DNA of 64,000 bases from a bacterium (GTDB lineage: Bacteria; Vulcanimicrobiota; Xenobia; Xenobiales; JADMJV01), in NCBI GenBank assembly GCA_018266105.1, contig JAFEBA010000052.1, forward strand, positions 1-64,000, given 5' to 3'. Below, in pieces: positions 1-9,576 of the stretch; the stretch's first letter is position 1; each line of letters starts with the position of its first letter. A program made the translations under genes and the position numbers. Under the pieces are notes generated by a model. The model saw only the letters and a list, made by a program, of their open reading frames with translations, was not told the DNA's origin and searched no databases.

Positions 1-159
1 TTTGCCAAAGTAATTCGCCGGTCAGCGCAGGCCAATTGGCCAACCCGACCCACCAGGTACAACCCCTTTCGCAATGTCTGAGTAATTCGACTTGGGCGCG
101 CTCGCAGATGGCGTGAACACTAGCTTTCACGAGGAGTGCCGCGGCCGGTCTGGCGGGAA

Positions 160-183
160 AGTGTGCCTATAGTGTGCCAACTC
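160..183 (+). repeat. Tandem TGTGCC motif, left copy (possible island-edge or recombinase site)
   Basis: Two AGTGTGCC units lie 11 bases apart and end in CCAACTC. The same 24-base arrangement, 22 of 24 identical, occurs in the same orientation at 53768-53791, and a related inverted copy sits at 54031-54052. The rest of positions 1-235 shows no gene. It does contain TTCGCAATGTCTGA (68-81), which recurs at 53906-53919. The pairing across 53.6 kb makes these candidate attachment or recombinase-arm sites, but this is inference. Confidence 0.4.
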
Positions 184-235
184 AGAATAGCCTACCCTAA
201 CACTATGCTCCATTGCTCCCCCCCGTTTTAGCCAG

Positions 236-1024
236 TTACCTCTTTCTCGTCTTGCTTTCCACCTGGCGGATTTTGTCCGATACTGTCTGCCTGAAATGCT
301 GGGTGTAGTCTCGGTCGGTCATCCCTGATTCGATGGAGGTCTTCACTGTGTCAAAATAAGCGGCGCAGAGAGCGAGATACGACGCGCCGACTGTATGCTG
401 TTGCGACTCTGGCAGTATGACCTGGAACTGAGAATTGAAGACAGCCATGGTTTGCCTCAACAGCATCAGGTGACGTTCCAAAAAAGGAGTTTGCATCAAG
501 GAAGCACCCAGGGCCTCCGCCATGGTGGCAACCTCTTCTGAGGCTTTTGTGGCCCGTGGAAAGAAGCATTCGAAGTGGATTTGAACGATGAAACGACCTA
601 TGAGCATCGGTGGCTCCTCGCTCTTCCAAGCTAAACGGCAGCAGTCTGCCGTAAATATCTCGATGATGCTGAGGGCAAACGGAGCTGAAAGATGGAGAGC
701 CTGGTCCTTGCTTAGCGCTCGCCGTAAGGTGAGTTGCGAGACCGACTCTATCAGAGATAAAAGCTCGTGAATGACCAGCGTGCCCACTGAGCCCATTCGC
801 TGAATCCATTTAGCAGTCTTTTGGTCTCTTAGAATTGTCTTTCCGCCTGAGACGGTTATCAGTGGGTCAACTGAGCTACCCAGGCGCCATTCGCCAGACT
901 GTTGCAGCCGTTCCATTGTAGACGGAAAAATATTTACTACCGGATCTTCTTTAGGTCCTTTAGAGGAAAAAACAGAGCCCATCTTGTCCCGTTCGAGAGC
1001 CCGGTGGGGTTTGCCTGCGACCAC
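236..1024 (-). CDS. Hypothetical protein
   Basis: The family is not recognised. The 262-residue protein has no signal peptide or membrane segment that I can see and ends in a basic tail (ESKTRKR). It is the last member of a minus-strand run that includes the SH3, small secreted, Sel1 and membrane genes upstream. A second methionine at residue 15 (start near 982) may be the true start, because the first 14 residues are strongly basic and look like untranslated sequence. Its length and lack of internal stops support a real gene. No function can be given. Confidence 0.55.
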   Translation of the reverse strand: MVAGKPHRALERDKMGSVFSSKGPKEDPVVNIFPSTMERLQQSGEWRLGSSVDPLITVSGGKTILRDQKTAKWIQRMGSVGTLVIHELLSLIESVSQLTLRRALSKDQALHLSAPFALSIIEIFTADCCRLAWKSEEPPMLIGRFIVQIHFECFFPRATKASEEVATMAEALGASLMQTPFLERHLMLLRQTMAVFNSQFQVILPESQQHTVGASYLALCAAYFDTVKTSIESGMTDRDYTQHFRQTVSDKIRQVESKTRKR

Positions 1025-1077
1025 CCGCGCAGCAATCCCCAGCTAAAGGTCCAAGGAAATTCTGATTGGCAGCATCC

Positions 1078-1751
1078 TCAGTCTCCAGTCACAAATGAAT
1101 CGATAATCCACTGGCCATTTCTTCTCTTGAGAATCAATCTTTCCCAGAATGGGCAGTGGTAGTATCGACTCGCTACCCAGCCGTTGATGCCGCGGCCATC
1201 GGTTACCTTAACCCATTTGCCGTCGTCCGAGACCTCAGAATAACGTAGAACCTCAAAGGAAAGGCTCAGGAGCGGACCGTAGCCTTTTCCAGGACCGTTT
1301 CTAAGTATCACACGTCTTTTCCCATAATGACACCAAACATGTGCACCCCTCGGTCGGGAGCTTCTGGAAAGCTGTCGTTGTAGAAGTAAGGAAAAGCCAC
1401 AGAGTCTCTGGCCTGATCCCATTTCCCGCCATATGGGAGTATTTTCTCGAGGGTGACCCAGAACTTGTCGTCGGGGTTTGTGAGCTGATAGTATTTATCC
1501 AAGGCCGCCCTGCCTGATGTGGGGGACCCAAAGCTAAAAACCGAATCGTTTCTAACCAGAGAGTAGATAAAGTTCGCGTTTCGAGACTTTACCGCGGAGA
1601 ATAGGCTGCTACGAGTCGTTTCGAATCCCGGAACGTTCCTGGAGTCGTCCGCTGGGAGGAGTTTTCTGCCAAATGCGGGGGTCACGAGTGTGCAGAGAAT
1701 GAGAATGTAGAGTGCGATTCTTGTCATGATGAAACTTATCGATACTCCCAA
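1078..1751 (-). pseudogene. Secreted SH3-domain protein, frameshifted
   Basis: The first part begins with a signal peptide (MTRIALYILILCTLVTPAFG from an ATG at 1727; a TTG at 1751 is the alternative). It reads to a stop shortly after MGKDV at about 1308. The adjacent frame continues without a gap as ILRNGPGKGYGPLLS, then SDDGKWVKVTDGRGINGWVASRYYH, a bacterial SH3 (SH3_3-like) domain. One extra G at about 1312 would give GKDVVILRNGPGKGYG and a single intact protein of about 215 residues. It overlaps or nearly abuts the small secreted gene upstream, so they are probably co-transcribed. Bacterial SH3 domains commonly bind cell-wall peptides. The break may be real or an assembly error. Confidence 0.6.
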
Positions 1752-2119
1752 TTTCCGATTCCGAATACTAAATCAAGCAGCCTTCGGTAGGCAGCTCTGT
1801 CACCACGGTCCTGAATGGAATCCACGAATATGAGGTCTCCACGATATTCAACCAGGCCCCCGAAGCAGACCACCCAATCACTTTTCAGCACGACCTTGTC
1901 GTGCGATCTTATAAGCTTTACTCCAACGCGATAGCACTCGCAATCAGGATTGGTGGTTATCGAAGGAATTCTCTGGACGGTGTTCTGTCGAAGCCAATAG
2001 ACCCAGCCCATCTGGTCTTGTTTGCCCAGATAGAAGTCCTGTGCTTTGAGGGAGGTCGACAGCGTGAGGCTAAGAAAAGAAACTATTGCCCAGTTTATTG
2101 CGCGGGTCGGAATGATCAT
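1736..2119 (-). CDS. Small secreted protein of unknown function
   Basis: The ATG at 2119 overlaps the stop of the Sel1 gene in an ATGA arrangement, which favours this start over a longer frame reaching 2227. The 127-residue product begins with MIIPTRAINWAIVSFLSLTLSTSLKA, a typical Sec signal peptide, and its mature part contains three cysteines that could form disulfides. The family is not recognised. It lies between Sel1 and SH3 genes in the same direction, so a cell-envelope role is plausible but only inferred. Confidence 0.6.
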   Translation of the reverse strand: MIIPTRAINWAIVSFLSLTLSTSLKAQDFYLGKQDQMGWVYWLRQNTVQRIPSITTNPDCECYRVGVKLIRSHDKVVLKSDWVVCFGGLVEYRGDLIFVDSIQDRGDRAAYRRLLDLVFGIGNWEYR

Positions 2120-2634
2120 TCTTCCGCTCCGGGACACGCTTTCAATAAGTGCCCGTGTCTTTCTTGAATAGAATGCAGCAAAGTTCTGGCTTTCTGATGT
2201 CCCTGCTCCGCCGCTTTGCTGAGCCAATAGGCAGCTTGTTCATCATTCTTCGCTAAACCTTTACCTTTGCTGAGCCAGAGCCCCAGGTTGTATTGACTTC
2301 GGGGGTCTCCGCCTTCTGCGGCCCGTTTCCACCACTCGGCTGCAATTTCGTAGCAAGTTTGGACGCCTTCGCCTCGGTTATAAATAGAGGCGAGGCGTGC
2401 CTGAGAGTAGGTGTCCCCATTGTGGGCCGCGAGACTGAACCAACGGGCCGCTTCTCCAAGTTCTCCGCATTCGAAAAGTAGGTTACCGGCCTCGACTTGA
2501 GCTGCGGTAACTTCTGTCTCCGCTTCCAGCAAGATCGCTTTCATTCGTTCATTTTCAGAGGGGCAAAGCGGAACGCAGTACTGTCTGGTGCGCCAGTCGA
2601 TTTCGCCATTGGCTTGGGCTGGGTCAGGAAGCAT
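2116..2634 (-). CDS. Sel1-repeat (TPR-like) protein
   Basis: The 172-residue protein carries at least three Sel1 repeats between about residues 55 and 160. The repeats show the pattern A-x-x-W-x-x-x-A-A-x-x-G-x-x-x-A-x-x-x-L-x-x-x-Y/W, as in EAARWFSLAAHNGD, IAAEWWKRAAEGGD and QAAYWLSKAAEQGH. Sel1 repeats form alpha solenoids that mediate protein-protein contacts, often with envelope or signalling partners. No signal peptide is seen at the chosen start (2634). It is followed by a translationally coupled small secreted protein and preceded by a small membrane protein 12 bases away, so the group is likely one transcript. Confidence 0.8.
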   Translation of the reverse strand: MLPDPAQANGEIDWRTRQYCVPLCPSENERMKAILLEAETEVTAAQVEAGNLLFECGELGEAARWFSLAAHNGDTYSQARLASIYNRGEGVQTCYEIAAEWWKRAAEGGDPRSQYNLGLWLSKGKGLAKNDEQAAYWLSKAAEQGHQKARTLLHSIQERHGHLLKACPGAEE

Positions 2635-2646
2635 TGGCGCCGCCCT

Positions 2647-2904
2647 CTACAATCCTTTTTCCTGGCCCGCAGCCCCCTGAATCTTGCCTATTGTATAGGC
2701 CATCCCCAAAAGGTGTGCGGTGGCTAGAAGCGTGTATGCACTAAAACCGGAGGAAGTGGCAAGGCAGAGAGCCCACAAACAGCCCAAAAGCGTGCCAATA
2801 TCGGGACCGCAGAAGAGGACGATAAACCCAAAAAATGTGTGATGGGAACTGAACAAAAGGAATAGCGTAGCGAGATACATTAAGAGCGCAGTAACCTTTG
2901 GCAC
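2647..2904 (-). CDS. Small membrane protein
   Basis: The 85-residue product starts at a GTG (2904) preceded by GGGAGG at a spacing of six bases, a good ribosome site that fixes the start. It contains two or three hydrophobic segments (roughly residues 5-33 and 40-60) and ends with a short polar tail. It belongs to no family I recognise. It is first in the minus-strand run that continues with the Sel1 gene 12 bases downstream. The 219 bases between it and brxE must hold divergent promoters; I see no clear operator there. Confidence 0.6.
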   Translation of the reverse strand: MPKVTALLMYLATLFLLFSSHHTFFGFIVLFCGPDIGTLLGCLWALCLATSSGFSAYTLLATAHLLGMAYTIGKIQGAAGQEKGL

Positions 2905-3123
2905 TTGGAACCTCCCTATCTACAGCGCTCTTCTTTGCGGTTGCGTGGTTTCCTGGTCGTCTAAGCGTCGCCGACTGCGATGGTGGAAATTGTTGACTTT
3001 TTTACGCATCGGAATATTCGCCCTGTGGCACTCCTCGCTTGCCGTGTTACCGCAAAGTCTTGCCTTGGCTTCCAACTCTTGAGTCCGTGAAGGCTTCTGG
3101 CCCGCACAGCCCGGATTGGAGGA

Positions 3124-3720
3124 ATGGATCGCTGGCCCCGGAGGCGAATGCGCGGATTCCAAATGAGACAGCAGGTGCGTCAGAATACTGAAATAGACAC
3201 CATCCTCGCCCTCCAGTTCGTGGTGGCCTGGGCGGGCGAGGCATTGTGTCAGCCAGCCCGGCTGGGCTGGTGGCAGAGCGACTTGGTGGACCTGGACGGC
3301 GGGGGACATCTGCTCTCGCGCCTTGCGCCGCGCACGCACCTTTGGGCGTCACTGCAGTGTGCGAGGAGGGTCGCGACCGTGGCCGACAGCAAGGCTCGTC
3401 AGTCACTGCCGGATCCGGAACGGGTTTGCACACTCTTCTTTTGGGGCTTCGAGTTCGACGAACGGCTGGAGGCGCGAATCAGGCAGTGGAAGATGAGTCA
3501 GACCAGTCCGGCCGAAGCTTTGAAGCTGGACTTGGACTGGAATCGCCAGCAGTTTTCGACCTACCTGGAAGGCCTGGCCCCGGCCCCCAATTGCACAGGT
3601 CGCGAAATTGTGGACCCCTTTCCTGGCAAACGTTCCGAGGCAGCCAGGACGCTGGCTCGGGCCCTGGTCCCCCTGGGGCCGGAATACAGCGGACCCTACT
3701 ATCGGGTGAGGCCCGTGTGA
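3124..3720 (+). CDS. brxE: BREX protein BrxE
   Basis: The protein is 198 residues long and shows the BrxE signature. The N-terminal stretch DTILALQFVVAWAGE is followed by GWWQSDLVD, then by LPDPERVCTLFFWGFEFDE. BrxE is the first gene of type 6 BREX loci; its biochemical role is unknown. Here it is followed by brxA, which starts inside its stop codon (GTGA at 3717-3720), so the two are coupled. The start is uncertain. The ATG at 3124 has GGAGG too close, while ATGs at 3148 (with GGAGG three bases upstream) and 3163 are alternatives. Family assignment rests on recalled sequence pattern plus operon context. Confidence 0.8.
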   Translation: MDRWPRRRMRGFQMRQQVRQNTEIDTILALQFVVAWAGEALCQPARLGWWQSDLVDLDGGGHLLSRLAPRTHLWASLQCARRVATVADSKARQSLPDPERVCTLFFWGFEFDERLEARIRQWKMSQTSPAEALKLDLDWNRQQFSTYLEGLAPAPNCTGREIVDPFPGKRSEAARTLARALVPLGPEYSGPYYRVRPV

Positions 3721-4478
3721 TCGCTGTGTCGGACAAGCCACGCGAAAACACAGAGATTCATACCGGGCTCCTGCGGCTTGGATTGGCCGTGGATGACAGC
3801 CGTGAGTATTGGCGCCGGGCTTCTGACGGCAGCAATGCACAATTAACCGAAATGGCTTTCGAGCAGCGTTGGTTTGGACCGAAAAGTGCGGCCAGGGTTG
3901 CCTATTTGATCGGCACCTTCGGGCTGCGCTTTAAAGCCTTTCCGCCTGCCCTGGCCAATCTCAAGGCCTGGGACCCGGTCGACCTTCAGGAGCGTCGTTG
4001 GGTGTGCCATTGGCATCTGCAGTTGGCTGACCCGCTCTATCGCCGATTTACCCAGGATTACTTGACCGGCAGGCTACAGCACCCGGAGCCGACTGTGACC
4101 AAGCGCTCGGCGCTGGAATGGCTTGAGATGACTGCACCGGGCAACCGCAGTGTGGTCACTTCAGAGCGGTTGGTTTCTGGGCTGGTCAGCAGCGTCTCGG
4201 AGGCCGGATTTTGCTCCGGCACTCAGTCGACCCGGCCGCTGAGCGTACCCCACGTCTCCAATGCCGCGCTGGCCTATTTGCTTTACACCCTCAACGGGCT
4301 GGAGTTTCAAGGTTCTTTGTTCAAGAACCCATACTTGGAATCGGCTCAGCTGGTGGGTGAGGGGTTGCTTTTTCGGGTTCAGAAACTGCCCGGGTTCATT
4401 TATCGCAAATCTGCCAATGTCAGCCAGGTGGACTGGTCTGCACCCACTTTCATCGAATGGCTCAAGCTCTGTGAGTAG
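3717..4478 (+). CDS. brxA: BREX protein BrxA (DUF1819 family)
   Basis: The gene begins with a GTG overlapping the brxE stop by four bases and encodes 253 residues. The sequence NTEIHTGLLRLGLAVDDSREYWR near the start, ALANLKAW and the helical middle are typical of the DUF1819/BrxA family, small helical DNA-binding proteins of BREX loci. The open frame extends upstream to 3246 but that part is antisense-like to brxE and is not used. brxB starts within the last codons of this gene (GTG at 4471), so translation is coupled across brxE-brxA-brxB. Confidence 0.88.
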   Translation: MIAVSDKPRENTEIHTGLLRLGLAVDDSREYWRRASDGSNAQLTEMAFEQRWFGPKSAARVAYLIGTFGLRFKAFPPALANLKAWDPVDLQERRWVCHWHLQLADPLYRRFTQDYLTGRLQHPEPTVTKRSALEWLEMTAPGNRSVVTSERLVSGLVSSVSEAGFCSGTQSTRPLSVPHVSNAALAYLLYTLNGLEFQGSLFKNPYLESAQLVGEGLLFRVQKLPGFIYRKSANVSQVDWSAPTFIEWLKLCE

Positions 4479-5100
4479 GACAGCCATTGAAAACACGCTG
4501 GCTGCGCTGCGCAAGGATCTGCTAGATCCCGATGGGCCGCGCATTACCAATATGCGTAATTTCCGTTTTGCCATTTTGCCGTATCCGCCGGATTGTGAGT
4601 TCGCTATGCGCGAGCTATCCCGACGCCTGACGGATGAGCTGAAGGGGAAGGGTTGGAATGTGTTTGAGCTGTCAGCGCAGCGCCTGCTGATGCGGCGCTT
4701 GCAGTCTGAAGACCCGGAAGTGCTTCAGAGCTGGATCGCACGCGAGCATCGTCAGTTTCAGCGCAACCCTGACAGGGCCTTGCAAGGCGCGCTCGACAAC
4801 CTTGAGAAGCTGGTGGGTGGGGACGACGGGCTGGCTCAGGATGCGGTCAAGGAGATCAACCGGCTGGCGGATGAGCATCAGGTCAACGTGGACAAGACTC
4901 TGGTCTGGATCACCAGGATGGGCTCGCTCTACCCCTTTTTTCGCACCTCCACCTTGCTCAAGCACCTGGATGGTAAGACCCGCCAGATCCCGGTGGTGGT
5001 GCTCTATCCCGGCACGCAGGAGGACAAGACTGCGCTGTCTTTCATGGGTGTGCTCCCGGCCGACCGAGATTACCGCCCCCGAATTTATTCGCCCCCATAA
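4471..5100 (+). CDS. brxB: BREX protein BrxB (DUF1788 family)
   Basis: The GTG start at 4471 lies eight bases inside brxA. The 209-residue protein matches the BrxB/DUF1788 pattern: MRNFRFAILPYPPDCEFAMR near residue 30, a central helical part, then WITRMGSLYPFFRTSTLLKHLDG and IPVVVLYPGTQ in the C-terminal third. BrxB has no assigned enzymatic activity; it is conserved in most BREX types and thought to work with BrxC and PglZ. brxC follows after 21 bases. Confidence 0.9.
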   Translation: MSRTAIENTLAALRKDLLDPDGPRITNMRNFRFAILPYPPDCEFAMRELSRRLTDELKGKGWNVFELSAQRLLMRRLQSEDPEVLQSWIAREHRQFQRNPDRALQGALDNLEKLVGGDDGLAQDAVKEINRLADEHQVNVDKTLVWITRMGSLYPFFRTSTLLKHLDGKTRQIPVVVLYPGTQEDKTALSFMGVLPADRDYRPRIYSPP

Positions 5101-5121
5101 GCACAGAGAGGCAAACGACCG

Positions 5122-8100
5122 ATGACCCTGATCAAAGAAGTCTTCAAGAGCGATGTCACTCGCAACATTTCGCCAGTGATCTATTTTCGCGAGCAGAGCC
5201 CGGAGAAGCTTCAGCAAGAGGTTGAGGAATATATCATCACCGGCGGCTTCGAAGGCGGCCCAAAGGACGGTATCCACGAGCAGTTTGTGCGCCTGCTCAA
5301 AGGCATTCACAGGGAGCTGGCCCAGGGAGGTCGAGAGCTACCCGCCTGTTGGATTTCGGGTTTCTACGGTTCCGGTAAATCAAGTTTTGCAAAGTTGCTC
5401 GGACTATCCCTGGACCATCGAGTTTTACCAAACGGACAATTTTTGCATGACGCACTGCTGGCGCGAGATGATTCTCCTCAGCAGGCGGAGTTTCGAGAGG
5501 CCTGGGATAAGCTGACCGGGCCGCTTCAAACCATATCGGTGGTTTTCGACATCGGCGCCATTGCCAACCGGGGTGAAGGTGTCCACTTGGCGGTTCGGCG
5601 AGAACTGGCCAAGCGGTTGGGTTATTCGCCAGGCAGCCAGGCGGTGGCGGATTACGAACTAAAGCTGGAACTCGACGGCGAGTATCCTCGCTTTCTGCAG
5701 CTCTTTCAGGAGATTCACGGAAGATCGTGGGAAAGCTCCAAGGCGCGTGGGTTGGTGGAAGATGAATTTTCCGAGGTCATGAGCGCGCAGTTTCCTACCC
5801 GCTTTGAGAACGCCAATGTTTGGGCCGATAGCAAAACCGGATCCAATTCCAATGAGAACAGCTCGGTTGAGGAGACGGTGCGGGCCATCCAGAATATGTT
5901 GGCACAGCGCGCTCCGGAAGCCACCGTCTTTATCGTGGTGGACGAGGTCAGCCAGTATATCCATAGCGATGACGAAAGAATGCTGGCCCTGCAATCTTTT
6001 GTTTCCGCTCTCGGTCAGCAACTGCGCGGGCGGGTCTGGCTGATGGCCACCGGTCAGCAAAAACTTGAGGAAGAATTAGAAGGCAGCAATCTTTCCAAGC
6101 TGAAGGACCGGTTTCCCAACCATCTGAGAGTTCATCTCTCACCGGCCAACATCCGAGACGTGGTCCACCGTCGCTTGTTGAAAAAGGATCCGGCCCGCGA
6201 GGGAGAGCTTCGCCAGTTGTATCAACAGCACGGGGCGCGTTTGCGCAACAATGGCTACGGTGGCGAGCGGATCAGTGAGAACGATTTTTTAGAGATCTAT
6301 CCGATGTTGCCGGGGCAGGTTGATTTGCTCATGAAGATCGCCAGCAACTTGCGCGTGCGCTCCAGCCGCATGAAGGGCGACGACCACGCCATTCGCGGTC
6401 TGCTGCAATTGCTGGGGGAGTTGTTTCGAGAAAAGAAGCTGGGAGAGCTGGAGCTGGGTCATCTGGTCACCTTAGAGCATATCTACGACATCCAGGCCAC
6501 CACTCTGGACACGGATATTCAAGACACGATGGCCCGCCTACTGGCTCACCCCGAGCTGGAGAGCGACAGTAAGTCTTTGCGAGTGGCTAAGGCGGTGGCT
6601 CTGCTGGAGCTGGTGGCCGATGATGAGCCTGCCCAGGCCGAGCTGGTGGCCCGTTGCCTCTATGCGCGTCTGGGGGACGACAACCCGTTGCCTGAGGTCA
6701 AGGAGGCTCTCGAGAAGTTGAGCCGACTCAATTTTGTGACTCGCTCGGAAAAGCGTGGTTACCGAATTCAGAGCTCCGCCGGTCAGGAATGGGTTCGAGA
6801 GAAAGAGGCCTATTCGGTTACGGGACAGGCCATCAGCGATGAGGTGAAAGAGGTGCTGGGGCGTCTCAGGGCGCGCTCGGAGCGTCCTCGTCTCAAGGGG
6901 CGAGTCTTTGATACGGCGGCCTTTTATAGCGATGGCAAAATGCACGACAACGTGCGCATTCACTCTCCCAAAGACCAGTCGGTGGTGGCCTTCGATTTTC
7001 AGTTTCTGCCGAAGTCGGCCGATCGGGCCCCGGCCCGCTGGATCAACGAAAGCAGCTCGGAGGCTCGCCGCCACCGGGTCATCTGGGTGGTGGGGGAGTG
7101 CGCCCTGTTACGCGACGCCGTGCGGGAGCTTTTGCAGTCGCAGCACATGTTGGAGGTCTACAGCCCAAGTCGCAACTCCCTGTCTGAAGGGAAACGAGCC
7201 TGCTTTTTCGAGGAGCAGAATCTGCGCGAACGCCTGCTGCAAAATGTGGAAGCACTGGTGGACCAGGCCTTCCTGGCTGGGTCCGTTTTCTTTCAGGGCA
7301 AGCAGCTCGACCACCAAAAGTTTGCTGGAGCCTTCGCTGGCGTATTGCACGAGCTGGGCGAAGAGGTCTTGCCTCAACTCTACCAACATTTTGTGGATTA
7401 TTCGGTCAGCGATACCGAGCTTGAGCAGCTTTTTGAGCCGAACCTGAGCGGTGCTTCCGATACTTTCCGGGCCACCAAGTTGGGGATTCTGGAAGTGGAC
7501 AGCGGCCGGGTGGAAGCCCGTTGCAATGGGGAAATCCCAACTCGTATTTTGGACTACCTCCGGGCCGAAAAAGGCGCAGCCACCGGCGCCGAGTTGCTCA
7601 CGCACTTCAGTAGTCCCCCTTATGGCTACTATCCCGACCTGGTCAAGGCCAGTGTGCTTGGATTGCTGCGGGGCCATTTGGTCAAACTCCAGACCACCTC
7701 TGGATTGATGACCTCCTACAACGATATGGGCTGCCGAGACATCTTCCTTAAGCTACAGGAATTTAAGCGAGCTGACATTGTGGTGGCGGGCGAACAAACC
7801 CTGGATGGCCGGACGAAGAGCCAGATCTTGAGATTTTTCGAGGACTTCTTTCCACAAGCACGCATCGAGAGCGACCCGGAGGCGATCGTCAACGCCGTCT
7901 TCCAATATTTCCCTCAGCTGGCCGCCGAGTTGCGAGAATTCTATGCGAAAGTTGAACGTCTGCGTCCCCTGCGCTTGGAGCTTCCCGCCGCCTTGGACAA
8001 TTTGCAGGAGCTGTTGGAAAAATGCCGCCGGGGTCGCCAGGCCGAACCCACTCTGCAGGCCCTGAAGAAGCATATCCACGAGCTACGCGATGGTGTCCAA

Positions 8101-8730
8101 TATTTGCGCACCTACGACAAGCTGCTCTTCGAAAAGACCCTGGCTACTCTCAAGCAAGCCCAGGACCTTTGTGCACACCAGTGGGCTCAGCTGCACGAAT
8201 ACGGTTGCTCGGAGTCTTTACAGGCTGCCGGCCAGGCCCTGGAAGCCCAGCTGAAGAGTCCGAAGCCCTGGGAAGACCTGGCCAAACTGGAACCGATGCT
8301 GGACCAGATCCGGACCGCTTACCGAACGGTTCGAGACGAACTCTTGCAGCGCCAGTTTGAATTTCTGGAGTTAGAGCGCCAGAACATTCGCAGTTGCGAG
8401 GGCTTTCACAAATTGGGCCCGGCCGAAACCGACTCGGTGCTGCGGCCCTTTCAGAGAGCCACAGGCAATACCTCGGCGGAAGCCACCTATCCCACGCTGG
8501 TGTATTTGCGCGACACCCTCCCGGCCGCCCTGGAGCGCGCCCGCGAGGAGGCCTTGGAAGCTTTAGATGGGGCGTTGGCGGATATCGAGGAAGCCCAGAC
8601 CCTACCTTTTGACTTGAAGCTTCAGGGGGAGGTCATTCGAGATGAGGCGGATGTGGAACGCCTGCTGGCTCGATTGCGGGAACGCCTGCTGGAACAACTG
8701 AAGAACAAGGTGAGGGTGCGCCTCAAATAG
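5122..8730 (+). CDS. brxC: BREX ATPase BrxC
   Basis: This is a 1202-residue P-loop ATPase, the usual size for BrxC/PglY. Walker A is GFYGSGKS at residues 80-87 and Walker B is VFIVVDEVSQYI with D274 and E275. The second half is helical, with long leucine- and glutamate-rich stretches near residues 950-1190 that look like coiled coil. BrxC is an essential AAA-type component of BREX defence, needed both for phage exclusion and for host methylation in systems tested so far. It is fourth in the brxE-A-B-C block. An Rpn-family gene on the opposite strand follows after six bases, separating it from pglX. Confidence 0.93.
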   Translation: MTLIKEVFKSDVTRNISPVIYFREQSPEKLQQEVEEYIITGGFEGGPKDGIHEQFVRLLKGIHRELAQGGRELPACWISGFYGSGKSSFAKLLGLSLDHRVLPNGQFLHDALLARDDSPQQAEFREAWDKLTGPLQTISVVFDIGAIANRGEGVHLAVRRELAKRLGYSPGSQAVADYELKLELDGEYPRFLQLFQEIHGRSWESSKARGLVEDEFSEVMSAQFPTRFENANVWADSKTGSNSNENSSVEETVRAIQNMLAQRAPEATVFIVVDEVSQYIHSDDERMLALQSFVSALGQQLRGRVWLMATGQQKLEEELEGSNLSKLKDRFPNHLRVHLSPANIRDVVHRRLLKKDPAREGELRQLYQQHGARLRNNGYGGERISENDFLEIYPMLPGQVDLLMKIASNLRVRSSRMKGDDHAIRGLLQLLGELFREKKLGELELGHLVTLEHIYDIQATTLDTDIQDTMARLLAHPELESDSKSLRVAKAVALLELVADDEPAQAELVARCLYARLGDDNPLPEVKEALEKLSRLNFVTRSEKRGYRIQSSAGQEWVREKEAYSVTGQAISDEVKEVLGRLRARSERPRLKGRVFDTAAFYSDGKMHDNVRIHSPKDQSVVAFDFQFLPKSADRAPARWINESSSEARRHRVIWVVGECALLRDAVRELLQSQHMLEVYSPSRNSLSEGKRACFFEEQNLRERLLQNVEALVDQAFLAGSVFFQGKQLDHQKFAGAFAGVLHELGEEVLPQLYQHFVDYSVSDTELEQLFEPNLSGASDTFRATKLGILEVDSGRVEARCNGEIPTRILDYLRAEKGAATGAELLTHFSSPPYGYYPDLVKASVLGLLRGHLVKLQTTSGLMTSYNDMGCRDIFLKLQEFKRADIVVAGEQTLDGRTKSQILRFFEDFFPQARIESDPEAIVNAVFQYFPQLAAELREFYAKVERLRPLRLELPAALDNLQELLEKCRRGRQAEPTLQALKKHIHELRDGVQYLRTYDKLLFEKTLATLKQAQDLCAHQWAQLHEYGCSESLQAAGQALEAQLKSPKPWEDLAKLEPMLDQIRTAYRTVRDELLQRQFEFLELERQNIRSCEGFHKLGPAETDSVLRPFQRATGNTSAEATYPTLVYLRDTLPAALERAREEALEALDGALADIEEAQTLPFDLKLQGEVIRDEADVERLLARLRERLLEQLKNKVRVRLK

Positions 8731-8736
8731 CGGATT

Positions 8737-9576
8737 TTATGAGTCTAAGAAGATTTCATCCAACTCCGCCGGGCCAAGCTCGGTGACGGTTGCGATCAAT
8801 TCTCGGGACAGTCCCTCCTGGCGCATTCGCGACGCGATGGATTTTTGGGTCTCTACTTTGGCAGCGTGCAAGTTGGTCGCCTGATCAAGCAAAAACTTAC
8901 GCCTGGCCTCCAATTCGTAGAATATTTCCTTGTCACAGAGTGCCTCGTGAGTTGCTTCATAGGCCATGGTGATTCCCTCCTCCTGGCGAAGTTGAATGGG
9001 GAGCTCGCTCACTTCGTGATATTCGGTTGCGTAGCGCAAGAAAAAGATCCAACGCTGGAGCGGGGTTGACAAGTCCTCCAGGCGCTGGAGCTTGAACTTG
9101 CTCAGCTCTAGATAATGGAACTCGATCAGCTCGGTCAGTTGCAGATTGTGCTTGGGGTCGAACAACACAAATCGACTTTGCACGTCTTCGTGCTCGGAAA
9201 ATAAGGGAAAGTCAACCAGGGAAATATGCAAGCAACGGGTCAGGCTCGAGTAGTTCTTACCCACGATGGCTTGTTGACTGACCATGCCGGCACCGTAATA
9301 GACCGTCCGCTCTCTGTAGTGGGCCTGGGTGGCCAATTGGACTTCGATATTGTAAAAATGGCCCTGGCCGTCGCGGGCTTTTACATCCAGTATCGAGGAT
9401 TTTTGCTCAAGCCGATCTTTCTCGCGCAGGGGATTTTGGATCTCCAGTTGGCGGATGCGCGAGTCACCTTCGCGCCCCAGTATCGCATTGAGCAGCCCCG
9501 CCAAGGCCGCGGTGCGCTTTTGATTGCCAAAGACGATCCGGAAGAGCAGGTCGTTGAGCAGGGTGATGTCTTGCAT
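8737..9576 (-). CDS. Rpn-family recombination-promoting nuclease (PD-(D/E)XK)
   Basis: The protein begins MQDITLLNDLLFRIVFGNQKR. It has the nuclease core KSSILDVKARDGQGHFYNIEVQ, with the D, E-x-Q motif of the Rpn/transposase_31 branch of the PD-(D/E)XK fold, and a C-terminal helical part typical of these proteins. A frame extending to 9654 exists, but residues before this methionine look noncoding. The ATG has AGGAG directly against it, so the exact start is uncertain. Rpn proteins are DNA endonucleases that stimulate RecA-independent recombination in E. coli. It lies between brxC and pglX on the opposite strand, with 165 bases to the pglX start, and has a second, frameshifted relative beyond pglX. 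Confidence 0.85.
   Translation of the reverse strand: MQDITLLNDLLFRIVFGNQKRTAALAGLLNAILGREGDSRIRQLEIQNPLREKDRLEQKSSILDVKARDGQGHFYNIEVQLATQAHYRERTVYYGAGMVSQQAIVGKNYSSLTRCLHISLVDFPLFSEHEDVQSRFVLFDPKHNLQLTELIEFHYLELSKFKLQRLEDLSTPLQRWIFFLRYATEYHEVSELPIQLRQEEGITMAYEATHEALCDKEIFYELEARRKFLLDQATNLHAAKVETQKSIASRMRQEGLSRELIATVTELGPAELDEIFLDS

Noticed and set aside
1617..1630. TTTCGAATCCC resembling a tRNA T-loop
   Set aside because: It lies inside the secreted SH3 gene on the other strand, and no acceptor or anticodon stems can be paired around it. No tRNA or rRNA gene was found in the window.
3246..3716. In-frame upstream extension of brxA
   Set aside because: The extension overlaps brxE completely and its translation is proline- and glycine-rich without BrxA similarity; the GTG at 3717 fits the coupled arrangement.
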